The notes beneath the pieces were generated by a model. The model ran no database searches and was not told where the DNA came from. It worked only from the letters and a program-made list of their open reading frames with translations. Made by a program: the position numbers and the translations under genes. DNA of 64,000 nt from Euptelea pleiosperma (Eukaryota; Streptophyta; Magnoliopsida; Ranunculales; Eupteleaceae), in the NCBI GenBank assembly GCA_035048495.1, contig CM068547.1, forward strand, positions 32,620,502-32,684,501, in the 5' to 3' direction. This document shows, piece after piece, positions 20,745 to 31,090 of this stretch; position 1 is the first letter of the stretch, and each line of letters opens with the position of its first letter.

Positions 20745-21010
20745 TATGTTCTGCAATTGTTGTCTAAAAAAATTGTTAAATTTGATTCTGATTTCTTGTG
20801 CAAATCATGTAAAACTTCATTGACATTTTCAGATCCGATATGAGATTTTTTAAATTATTATTTTATAATGTCAATTTTTTATTACTTAAAATAATATTTT
20901 TTTCGAGTGCAGATATTATTTGATAATTTAAATTAAAAGATTTTATAAATCATGCAAAAGTTGTATTATTTGATAAAGAAATTGAGAATTTACTTTCACG
21001 TCTTGTTTCT
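20745..21010 (+). pseudogene. RPA1-like (OB-fold DBD-C) remnant with CX2C..CX2C zinc knuckle
   Basis: Allowing one frameshift in an A7 run (20766-20772), the strand reads CNCCLKKIVKFDSDFLCKSC, a CX2C-X12-CX2C zinc knuckle like that in the C-terminal DNA-binding domain of replication protein A subunit 1. After an intron-like gap (acceptor near 20914) it continues HAKVVLFDKEIENLLS, matching the RPA pattern FxLFDxxAExLxG. The left arm encodes HAKVVLFDKKAENL on the minus strand at about 15490-15440, so this frame existed before the arms were duplicated. Plant Helitrons often carry RPA-like genes. It is broken in both arms. Confidence 0.55.
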
Positions 21011-22176
21011 GAATTATGTGAAATTTCTGTTTAGGTAAACTGAGATTATTTGAATCTTATTTATTAATTGATTATAATTTTCTATATAATGTAATATTTA
21101 ATATCAACATGACAATGGATTGTGTATGTTTTAAGGATATTGAAAAAATTGCTTGGAAATATACTTATTTTCCAAATCAAAGTAACTAAACGTGTTGTGT
21201 TAAGGGCATAAAATTTTAATTGCTACTAAAGTATCTTAAATCAATTATGCGCTTGAAAGCAAAAACTGTCTCAATTTAATTAACGATACAAAATAGTTTT
21301 GTGATTATTTACTTTCGTTTCTAATTTTATTATTAAATATTTGTATTCTAAATATGAAATTCATATATTATAAGAAAGTTTATTACAAATCTAGAGAAAA
21401 GAAGTTGGAAATCAAACAAATGTCCCATATGAAATGTCTTGGAAAAAACAAGTTGAACAACATAAAGAGACAAACAGTATCAATGAAGTTCAAGTTCTTC
21501 ACATCCATCATAAAAGATTTGTAAGAAATTAAATTCCAAGGTTTGAAAGAATTTATATAATCTTAATGAAAAAATAAACGAATTTATTAAATTCTTATAT
21601 TAATTTATATTTTTGCAAGACTAAAAGGCTTAGACGCGGGTTTTATATAATTGCGTATTTACGAGAATTTAATTTTGAAAGCATTCAATGGAGTAAATAA
21701 TTATTTGGGATTGTTTTATAAAAATAGTTTGACACGAATTGTTTGTTATGTTTCTCTATATTATATATTTGCATGCACTATCAATTTATATTTCCTCAAT
21801 TTAATAATACTTTATTTTATTTAAAAATATTTTCTAAACTAAATTATTAGATTTATAATTGATTTTTAAATAGTCTATTACAACTTATGAATCAATTAGT
21901 TGGGGGTTGGGGGCAACTCTCTGAGACAAGGTTAACTGATAATCATAATTACCTTTTAAAAATGACAACTATGATTCTATGATATTAATACAAATTTTTA
22001 CAACAATGAAATGATTTGAACAATTTCATTGTGTTATTTAAAAATAATTTTGCATGATTCATAAAAAACAAAATATATAATCTTTAGTTAAGAAAACCAT
22101 CAATTATATGACTTCGAAAATATATTAAAATATCTTATAGTCTTATTTCTTCAAAGCATGGGTCCTAATAACTAGT

Positions 22177-22927
22177 AGTCAATGTATTTGTCAACCTCGA
22201 TCAAATCAATGTCGGCACCTAAATAGGACGAGTTCGAAGAAAAATACAACATGTTTCTCTGGTTCGGAAAATCTTGATCAAGTGCTCCTCACAAGTAAGG
22301 TAATCCTAACATTGACGCCAATGGATCTATATCTGTTGCGCCACTGATCCTACGACGTGAACCTAAGACAACCGTAATCCCCTTAGCAAGATTAACAACG
22401 CCAAAATTAAAATTAGTTATGCTAGTTTTTAAATGGGCCGACCCATGAGAAGTTTCAAGTATGATTCAATTGTATTAGTTTGGATATTCGAAATCATTTA
22501 AATTTTAGAAAAGTCAAGCCCAAGCCCAGTCCATTTGCTTCCCTATGTATACAACTTGTTAACACATGGACAAGATGAGGTAAGCAACCAATAAGCTTGT
22601 TTATTAGAACTCAATGGAGATGGCCTTTACCATTTGATATGTAAATTTCCTACTGATCAAAACTTGCTGAAGAGAAATGACACGGTGCTAAAGCACACGC
22701 TGGGGTGTCGAGGCCAGGTCAATCTAGCTCAATTAGTAAATTGTGGAATCATAAAGCCAAATTGGTGTATTACCAAATCACCCCACCTCAGGTGCATGGT
22801 ACACATTGGTACTCCAGTGCATTTCTCCCTTGAATCAATAAATACGTTTTCGACCAAACATATTTTAAAACTAAAAGTATTATAAGGGATTAGTTTGAGA
22901 GAATTTATTTTTTTACTTCAAAATAAA
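22177..22927. other. No gene seen
   Basis: Mixed sequence after the palindrome. The longest frames (under 85 codons) match nothing I know and carry no motif. Possibly old retroelement debris. Confidence 0.4.
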
Positions 22928-24055
22928 AGTCATCATTATCATCATCTATCCCTTATCCGAAATGGATGGGGTCTACAATCATTGTCCTTTTTGGCCTTCT
23001 CTCTTTTTAAGGCCTTCAACTTGTACCAAACCTTTCATTTTCACGAATCCATATATGATTGCCTCACCCTGATGGTCATGCACATATGGATCAACGCGTG
23101 CCCCGCGGTCACCCTTATCAAAATACATATTCATGTGTGGTTACCTTGTCAAGGTGATTTTTCACTTTTTCTGAAAAGCAAGATCCCTCCAACTACGATA
23201 GTGTCAGTAAGGCTTGGATCTTGCCACACCATCATAGTTACTAATTGGGAGATCGGTGATTACCCGGTGGCGTGACAGCTTGACTCTCTCCAACAAACAG
23301 GGGACTTTCTTGTCACATCCTTGATAAGTTAAGAAAGCTCCCATGTCTTAAGAGGACTCGCGGATAGAAATATTCTCGAAGAAGATGAGAGAGAGAGAGA
23401 CTTTTTTAAGACTCGGAATCAAGGTACATAAAGTCCTAAAAAGAGTCTCCGTCCTTCTAAAGGTAGGATTCTTCTATCAACATATAAATATAGATCGAAG
23501 GTAAAAGTATGATCATCCAATATGAGTAGAGTTATCCAATTTCCTCTTAATACATGTTGATCACTTCATACTTTTTTACTTGGGCGTCGGAGTGTTTGCT
23601 GCAATATAATTTATTCTTTCTAAAGTACTTCTAAACCTCTATTAGAATTACTATCAAGGCAAAGGTCTTTCTTTCTTTATCTGAGGCAACGCTTTTTTCA
23701 CTTTTATCATACTAGTCCTACTAGAGTTATACGCCCTGTGGTCTCTCTAAGAGTATCATGACTAGTTTATCCTTTTAGTTCTAAGTTTCTTATGTAGTTC
23801 ATTTAGTAATTTATAGAAAGAACTCCATCTTTTATTAATCACTCCGTCCATAACCGACACTCTCTCATCTTCATTCTTCATACATCGAACTTGATCTATA
23901 TCTCTAATTTTCTTTTCTATCACTTTTGCAAGTTCATAAATATTTTTTTCACCCTCTTTATTCTAACATATTTTATACGCTTTCATACACTTTTTATGTT
24001 TTGATTCACCTACAACTGCCGTTGTATAATTTTTAGTTTTTCAATATTTTTTTTG
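22928..24055 (-). mobile_element. RTE-type LINE remnant, minus strand
   Basis: The reverse complement of 23790-24055 gives ELAKVIEKKIRDIDQVRCMK, then NKRWSSFYKLLNE, the same block that begins the RTE at 43664. At the other end, 22990-22930 reads GACCCCATCC.. TGGATAAGG-like text with a GATGAT tail, the RTE 3' terminus. The middle is too decayed to read. Confidence 0.6.
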
Positions 24056-24535
24056 ATATCCCCCAAAGACTTGATCCCAAGTCCGTGGGTACAACCCCCC
24101 CACAGCCTGATCAATTCAATTGTTGGTACATTCTCGGATAATTTCTTTTTAACAATCTTTTGATGCATTCAGCCATTTAATCTCACAATGAGATGAAGAG
24201 CCATGGAAGTTTAAAATAAGGAAAAATTTCGACAGATACCATGAAAATAGGGTTTCGATTACAATGAGACGGCATAATTGAACATGTGATAGTTGGAGCT
24301 TGAATGTTGGCTGTCAGATCTTAATTAGTTTACTCGTTGATTTAGATTTCTTTTCAATTGGCGGTAAAATATTTGCACTATGTATACACACCGTCCATTT
24401 GGTTTGATACGCGCCATGTGTGCCGATGATTCCCACTACTTTCTGCCTTCTAAGTTTTGGGGGCAGTTCACATTAAAAGGTATTTTTGAGATTTAAGAAA
24501 ATATTGGGTAGTTTTGTCGTTTCAGAGTTACCTAG
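24056..24535. other. No gene seen
   Basis: Only simple AT-rich sequence and a phrase around 24065-24110 (CCAAAGACTTGATCCCAAGT) that may be SINE-like. No coding frame. Confidence 0.35.
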
Positions 24536-24539
24536 ATTA

Positions 24540-24752
24540 GTGATTTACAACCTTTGGATCTTTGCACCCAAATAATGCTCGATAATGCTCAAATCCCTAC
24601 CGTTAAAGTCAACCCATGAAAATAACTTCAATCGAATCGCTTAGAAATCACTAATCAGGCTGATTTTTGGTTTAGAGGTCCACCGAGGGACTGGCCAAAC
24701 ATCCATACGATAAGCGTCCACTAAGAGTGTGCCACATGGCCTGTATTTTGCG
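24540..24752. repeat. G-box foldback family, right-biased copy
   Basis: TAGATTAGTGATTTACAACC, AATAATGCTCGATAATGCTC, AATCACTAATCAGGCTGATT and GTGTGCCACATGGCC. The left arm is truncated. Confidence 0.7.
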
Positions 24753-24869
24753 TTGTGACAGAAGCATCTGTCAGAACACTGTGACATAAGTTTTACTCAT
24801 GGTAAATGATGTAGGGTAGGTAGTCAAGGTAAAAGAAAACATGATACAAGTTCAGTTTCTCGTGAAACA

Positions 24870-25015
24870 ACAAAATGTTCGTCCAAATTTATTCATAAGA
24901 TGAAGTATCGTTCAGTTTCGGACGAAATCAACTGATGTAGTTTCGTCCTATAGCGAAACCGAAACGAAACGGACGAAATGTTTTGATTTCGGCCGAAATT
25001 TTGAACCATGCATTT
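24870..25015. repeat. TTTCGG-word repeat, second copy
   Basis: It carries TAAGATGAAGTATCGTTC, CCGAAACGAAAC and a TTTTGAACCATG end, shared with 5270-5500. Less complete; the left end is unclear. Confidence 0.5.
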
Positions 25016-25560
25016 GCAAATAAAGTCAACCCACATGCACAAAAACTTTTGCACTTGATCTACTAAATTACACATAAGGAGCTTATTCCTCATTGGTTCA
25101 CAACAGAATATTAAGCAAAGCCCCACAAGAATAGCCACAACATCACATGCATTAAATGAAGGTTAACGAATTCATATTACAGCATTCTGTAGGATTGGAT
25201 CAAGATCTAGTTATAAATTAGGCTAAAGTTCAAGACAAGTAAGACTTACAAATATGCTAGAAATTGAAGGTGCAGATCAGGGCCGACCAATTGATATTTG
25301 AGGCATTGTGGGTAGAGATACAAAAGGATTTGTAACAGGTGTTGGTTGTATGACGATAGTGCTCTGAGTGGCAGAACTGTAAAAATATATAAAGTACCAA
25401 CATAAATCATGAAACCAGTAAAGAAACAGAACATGATTCATTGATTGAAGTAACAAAAACCAAATTTAGGAAATGAAACGAGTTTTCTCTGCAAATCCAA
25501 AGTATGGAAATAAGTAAGGACATACTTACCAAGTAAAAAATAAAAACTGACATCCATACC

Positions 25561-25850
25561 AAGGTTTAAAGGGGACCGTTATTATAACGGACTGGGGGCG
25601 TTACTGTTTTTTCTGTTATAACAAAAAAAAACGCTCAGAGGCAAAAATGGGAAAAAATGGAAAATAACGAAAAAAATGGCGCCGAAATTTGAATTTTGAA
25701 TTTAAAAATTGAATTTCAAAAATGGAAAATAACAGGCCGTTTTTTTCATTATAACGGCCGTTATTTTTTGGGCGTTTTAACGGTCCATAACGTAACGGGG
25801 GAGGTCCGAATCCGTTATAATGGCTGTTTTTAAAACCTTGATCCACACAT
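25561..25850. mobile_element. CCGTTATAACGG-word MITE, copy 1
   Basis: Begins CAAGGTTTAAAGGGG and ends TTTTTAAAACCTTG. The interior is a mosaic of GTTATAACGG and its complement with low-complexity stretches. Flanks ATCCATAC and ATCCACAC agree at 7 of 8 positions, suggesting an 8-bp (hAT-type) target duplication. Related copies: 27022-27436, 58195-58640, 63424-64000. Confidence 0.65.
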
Positions 25851-26064
25851 CTGACCTTTGTCAACATATAAGTAGCAGTATGCATGGTGCAAGTTCTAAT
25901 CATGACCCCCAATTCAACTGGTCATAAAATATCTCTTAGAAAAATGGCCCCTATTGGATGAGCTTAACTGTCCAATCTATTTAACAAGGACACATCACTT
26001 TTAGGGGTTTTCTGTGGGGTCAGACATGTCAACATAGAGACACTTGTCGACACATCCTGATATT

Positions 26065-26314
26065 AGGAAACCCACAAATATGAATACGATAGCACTAAAT
26101 AAGTCAATTATTTTACTAATCTGCGGAGGATAAGATATGTAGATTTGTTACCTTACAAATTGTAAATCAATTGATCTACAAATCTACGGAGGATAAGATC
26201 TGTAGATCAATTGATTGTTGATTTACAATTTGTAAGGAAACAAATCTACAGATCTTATCCTCCGCAGATCTGTAGAATACTTGACTTATTTAGTGATATT
26301 GTATCTATAGGTTT
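26065..26314. mobile_element. Foldback MITE with TTAGGAAACC ends
   Basis: A long hairpin: the left arm with ACTAAATAAGTCAA and CGGAGGATAAGATCTGTAG is mirrored by the right arm with CTTATCCTCCGCAGATC and TTGACTTATTTAGTG. Termini TTAGGAAACC and GGTTTCCTAA suggest a Tourist-like TTA/TAA target. It splits an older repeat shared with 43540-43640 and 45507-45640. Confidence 0.75.
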
Positions 26315-26520
26315 CCTAATACTTGACACGCGCAACAATGTCACCCTTTATTTTAATAAATTTTATAAAATAAATAATTCTTAAAATATATTTGTTCCAA
26401 CCTCTATACAGTACTTTGTTATGTTGTTAAACACAGCTATTATTTTTGATAGTCTTCCCTCTTCCCTCTTATAAATCTACTTATATTTATATGTTATTGG
26501 ATAGCTCCATGGCATATATT
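26315..26520. repeat. Repeat shared with the RTE insertion site at 43540-45640
   Basis: GTCACCCTTTATTTTAAT, ATAAATCTACTTATATTTAT and GTTATTGGATAGCTCC match 43590-43622 plus 45507-45640, the pre-insertion sequence around the RTE. An unnamed older repeat. Confidence 0.6.
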
Positions 26521-27021
26521 ATAATATAATACATGTGTACGGACGTATCCACATGTCAAGCTTCTTAAAGGTGCCGTCTCAAGCACCTTGTATTTATATC
26601 GGACACCAACACACATGTCCGTGTAATTGTTACATGGTGTACAATCTATCACGGATGGTCAAATATAGTAGCAAATGGACCAGAAAAAGTTCTGCAATAA
26701 ATACAGGAGATGAAACGTACGATTTTCTAAATGCACCAACTAAACAAGGTCTAAATCAGAAAAATATCGATGATGATGACGATGATGATAATAATAATAT
26801 AAGCAAACGTAGTCTACCAAAGTTACTAAAGGAGAAGGCAGTGTTTAAAAGGGGCTATCTGACTCTGAGCAGGTTATGCTGGCTGGAAAGGAGTGGAAAG
26901 AGAAGGCTTCAAATAGGTAAGATTTTTGCAGACATTGCAAATTGCTAAAATATGATACAAAATCAGATTAAGAGCATAGAGAAACCTACTAGGAACTGAT
27001 AAATATAACACGAGGAGAAGG
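26521..27021. other. No gene supported
   Basis: Contains a 137-codon frame (26535-26948) with a GATGAT-derived Asp run. It has no recognisable domain and is adjacent to repeats, so I treat it as chance. Confidence 0.4.
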
Positions 27022-27436
27022 CAAGGTTTAAAAGGGGCCGTTATAACGGTATAACAGACTGGAGGCATTGCCATTTTTCCGTTATAACGAATTGTAACGC
27101 TCAGGCAAAAGCGGTAGATAACGAGAAAAACGGGGGGAAACGGCGATAAAAATCAATTTTTTGAATAAAAATAACCGAAAATAGAGGAAATAACTGGCTT
27201 TTTCACAAATTTTCTCAGAAAATAACAGTCGTTATTTTCGTTATAACAAAAAAATAATGGAAAATAACGGCTGTTATTTTCTGAGTGTTAAAATGGTACA
27301 TAATGTAACGGGGGAGGTCCGAATCCGTTATTAACGGCTGTTATTTTCTGAGTGTTAAAATGGTACATAATGTAACGGGGGAGGTCCGAATCCGTTATTA
27401 ACGGCTGTTATTTTCGTTATAACAGCCGTTTTTTAA
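27022..27436. mobile_element. CCGTTATAACGG-word MITE, copy 2 with internal duplication
   Basis: Same ends as copy 1 (AAGGTTTAAAAGGGG and TTTTTTAAACCATG). A block of about 75 bp containing GTAACGGGGGAGGTCCGAAT occurs twice in tandem (about 27265-27340 and 27341-27415), which makes this copy longer. Confidence 0.65.
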
Positions 27437-27959
27437 ACCATGAGTGAGGGTACCCATTCTGTAGAACTTGCCAATGACATATTGAAAATGTCATGGGTAC
27501 CTTAGCTTTATTCATAACATCAAGCAGCCTAAGAAACTTAAAAAAGATAATAGAAGTAAATTAAAATAATTTCATGAGTAACTTACATTTTTTTTTTACC
27601 AAAACCCACTGGATTGCTGCTCGTAGAAAGCTGTGATGGCGTTGAATCACTTTCCCCGTGTTGGCTGACAAAGCGGAAGCTGGAAACGTTGAAGAACACC
27701 GTCCTCGAAAAAAGCAATATTTTCCTTAAAGAAAGAGACGAAATAAAAAATTTATTCAGTCTTCATAATGCCAAAAACACTACATCGTTCCCTTAATCCT
27801 ACTAAATAAGAAATGTAAACTTCCTAAAACTCTAAAACAACTTGGAAACAATTCTAAAAATATCCTACTCGAATTAGAAAACAAAAATTACCAAAAATAG
27901 TAAGTTTCCTAGAACTTGCAATGGACCCTTAAAAGGATAGATTTAGGATCCGAAACGAT
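27437..27959. other. No gene seen
   Basis: AT-rich sequence between a MITE and NUP98 copy B. Nothing recognised. Confidence 0.4.
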
Positions 27960-28753
27960 TCCCAAAGATCTTGGCTGCCTTTGTTTTTCCGGCCTACTTT
28001 ATTCTTATCAAGTTACTCCAGAAAATCATCTTGTTCTACATCAGCGGCTCCCAAAAGCTGTCTACTCAAAACCTGTGCTTCCAAGTGTCAGTGTTGTAAC
28101 CTCGGCTCCTGCAGGACAGTTTGGGAAAAACAAAGATTAGGAATGGGGAGAAGATGAAATGCATAAAGCATGAACTGCTTGAGTTCCTAATACTTTCAAA
28201 AAGGAAGGAATATCCTTCAATATTCCAAGTTGCATAACATGGAAAAGGATTCACCGAAAGGAGAACTCTGGGCTCTAAAAGGAGATGGGGTAGTTCAAAA
28301 TAGGCTGCCACTGAATGCAGAATTTGACTGGCCAAAGGAGGGAGTGAACCAAAAACTAAAATGGAATCCTTGAAGCACCAAAAGCAGGAGTAGAAGAAGA
28401 TCCAAAGGCAGGATTACTCCAAGCACCAAATGCAGGGGTGACCGAAGTGCCAAATTTTCCTCCACATCCAAATGCCGGCGCACTCGACATACCAAATGCT
28501 GGAGTTATTGTAGAGCAAAAGGCTGGGGTGCTCATAGCACCAAAAGCTGGCGTGCTTGTTGCACCAAAATCCGGGGTACTTGTAGCAGCAAATGCAGGTT
28601 GACTCGATGCACCAAAGTGTGCAAATGAATCAAAAATATTGCTTCCAAAAGCTGATTGTGTTTGTTGAAATGTACTGCCAAATGGTCTAGTTTGTTGACT
28701 AGGAGTTGACCCACGGCCTCCAAAAGCAGGCTTCTGCCCAAAAACAGAAGATC
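27960..28753 (-). pseudogene. NUP98 copy B: unexpanded FG exon and stub of the next exon
   Basis: The exon starts at an AG at 28754-28755 and reads [19 protein letters not shown], the same start as copy A ([19 protein letters not shown]). It keeps a short series of TPAFG repeats instead of the 159-bp array. It then runs into stops at about 28355-28330, and its end (28290-28200) matches the end of the copy A exon. The following exon start (28120-28060) aligns with 30925-30870. Similarity stops near 28040. The shared flanking intron up to about 29440 shows this is a local segmental duplication, not a processed copy. Confidence 0.8.
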
Positions 28754-28948
28754 CTAACAAAAAGAACAAGGGACGACTTATCAGTCAAGAAACAATAAGA
28801 ACAAGCCAGTCTAAGAACAAAATGTGTTGATGAATAACAAATATGGTGAGAACAAAATAAACAAAATGTTTCCCATTAGAATGAAAAAATGTACCTAGAT
28901 AAAGCTAATCTACTAACCACTGGCGAAAAAAAGCTCCATACTATGATG

Positions 28949-29359
28949 TCATTGAAGTGAGCCCGAGTTTGATTTCCTCCGGGGGACTTCAAACTTTGAA
29001 GTCCCCCTCCCAAAATGCAACATGGAGCGGTCTTTAGGGCCCACTGACCTTATGAATGTTTGGTCCAACTATTGATGGATCTACACATCAAAAATAAATT
29101 TAATTGATGATTTCAAGCAGTTGAATTTGAGCACTTTAATAGCGTGATTCTGGCCATTGGATTTGAGCATTTTTTAGATGCTAAAATATAACTGCTAGAA
29201 ATCATCAATCAAGCGGATTTTTCGTATGTAGTTCTACCTCCTGGTGGACCAAACATCCCTAAGGTCAGCCGGCCCTAAAGAGTGCCCCACGTTTTTAGAG
29301 GGGAAGACTTCAAATTTTGAAGTGCCCAGGGGACAGCAAATACTTTCTCTCATTGAAGT
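28949..29359. mobile_element. MITE inserted in NUP98 copy B, with 10-bp direct repeats
   Basis: TCATTGAAGT occurs at 28949-28958 and 29350-29359. The homologous intron of NUP98 copy A (about 32893-32905) has the site once and no insert. The 391-bp insert has partly matching inverted ends containing GACTTCAAACTTTGAAGTCC and its relative near 29310, and its middle (29030-29290) is a diverged copy of the TGGATGTTTGG foldback core. Confidence 0.85.
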
Positions 29360-29440
29360 ATAGACACAAAGCAAAAGCACCACAGAAGCATAAAGAACTA
29401 CACAATCATATGTATAGTCACTAGAAATCTTTCTCTAGTT

Positions 29441-30160
29441 ATTACGCCATAATCACATCGAACAATGAAGGGGAAACCAATCAAACCAATCACAAAGGTG
29501 GTACAACAAGCACAGCCCGAAGGAATACAGGGCGTTTCAAGCTTCCTTGACAACTTATTTGAATCAAGCCATCTTGGCACCAGTGTCCTCAGCCATAAAA
29601 CACCACCACAATATTACTACAGCAGTAAACCCAAGTCAAGGTTTTAATTATTTAAAAAAAAATACTCCTCAAAATGTCAACAAAAAAAACCCACGTTTCG
29701 TGGGATTAGTCGGGTGCTCTAAGAGGCCCGGATACCCTCTGCATCAAAAAAAAAAATTAACATAAACAAAAACATTAATAAATAGTGCAATATCCTTTAT
29801 GATATTAGTAGACAAAAGTATCACAAGAAGCCTGAAGGATACTTCCATATATTTTATTTTCCTTAGAAATTTAGTTGGTTTTTTACTAATGATTTTCCTT
29901 TTTTATCCTGAAGACAAGGATAAGAGACGACCAATAATCCATATTAATAAGGAAAGGACCAAGAGAGATTTAACTGACCTGGAGCATTTCATAGAGGACT
30001 CACCTTGTCAAATTTAAATCACTAACCTTACCATATTATATATCTTTTACTCAATATAAAATTAAATTAAAATTTTTGAAGCCAGTGTATGTACTGAAGT
30101 AATAATGACTCAAGCAAATAAAATAAAATATAACAGCAGTATTGTGAATAAGACATCAGT
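29441..30160. other. Intron-like sequence between NUP98 copies
   Basis: No supported coding frame. It holds the SINE fragment at 29690-29760 and otherwise unremarkable AT-rich DNA. Confidence 0.4.
29690..29760 (+). mobile_element. SINE 3' fragment with A-tail
   Basis: GGGATTAGTCGGGTGCTCTA, then GGCCCGGATACCC and an A-run. It matches the 3' part of the SINE at 2180-2400; the 5' Pol III part is missing. Confidence 0.6.
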
Positions 30161-31090
30161 CAAAAGCATATCTCAACATTTCTACCAGTATCACAAAGAA
30201 CTGCAAAATAGTCCCCCAAAACAAGCTTCTTGATGTACCACCAAAAAGAGATGGAGAGGAACTAGCTCCAAATGGAGGGGTGGAGCCAAATAAAGATGGT
30301 GTGGATGACGAATGTGTCCCAAAAGGGTTAGTGGTTGATGATCCACTCAAGGGTGGTGAGCCGAAAGCAGGAGTGGATAAGGCACCAAAGGCTAACATTT
30401 CTTGAAGTGAAAGGGTTGGGTGATGTGGTGGTGAAAAATGGATTTGCAGATGACTGACCAAACGTCAGTTAAGGACCAAAAGTTATTGACTGTCTAACAG
30501 GTGCACCAAAGCCAATCCAACCTGCAGACTGACCAGCGGGAATGGCCTCGCTTAACATTTGAGATTATAACACAAAAAAATGAGAGTTTCTAAAAGTCAC
30601 TTCAAGAAAACTAAGCCGAAAGAAGTCTTGCTGCTTATCAATAGTCAATAATGATCACCTTTGTCTCCCAACTGATAATCCTTTTTTCTTTTTCTTTTTA
30701 TTTTTTTGATAAGTCCCAACTGATAATCCTCCAACCTCAATTCTTCGTGGCTTTTATCTTTGTAGGCAAGCATGGCTGATATTGATTCAAAATTTCCAGC
30801 AGGCCGTGCACCACTGGCACCAGCTGTAGGGGTGTAAGCTACTACTCTACTTCCCCCACGTTGGTTCCGAAAAGCTGACTGCCCAAAACCAGTGCTTCCA
30901 AATGTCGGTGTTTTAGCCAGGGCTACTGCAAGACAGTTTGGGAAAAGCAAAGCTTAGGAATGGGAAGAATATCAAAAGCATAAAGCATGAACTGCTTGAG
31001 TTCCTAATTCTTTCAAAAAGGAAGGAATATCCTTTTTAAGGAATATCTTTTTTTTAAGGAATATCCTTTTTTATAAGGAAGGAATATCCT

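Larger units (their letters stand above)
14633..22176. repeat. Giant AT-rich inverted duplication (two arms of about 3.3 kb plus an insertion)
   Basis: The left arm (about 14633-17900) reappears as diverged reverse complement in the right arm (about 17930-22176). Matching pairs: 14634-14648 with 22161-22176; 14708-14760 with 22070-22118; 14902-14935 with 21615-21652; 15307-15420 with 21020-21110; 16800-16920 with 18815-18950; 17101-17175 with 18535-18625; 17776-17786 with 18047-18060. The axis is near 17.9 kb. The right arm is longer mostly because of the 897-bp element at 19747-20643. By eye A+T is far above the flanking DNA. The arms differ by many substitutions and indels, so this is an old duplication, not an assembly fold-over of identical sequence. 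No intact gene is present. Confidence 0.85.

Noticed and set aside
14633..22176. Palindrome as an assembly artefact
   Set aside because: Artefactual fold-backs give near-identical arms; these arms differ widely and one carries a 897-bp insertion with a target duplication.
26535..26948. 137-codon plus-strand frame
   Set aside because: No domain; the Asp run comes from a GATGAT microsatellite; surrounded by repeats.
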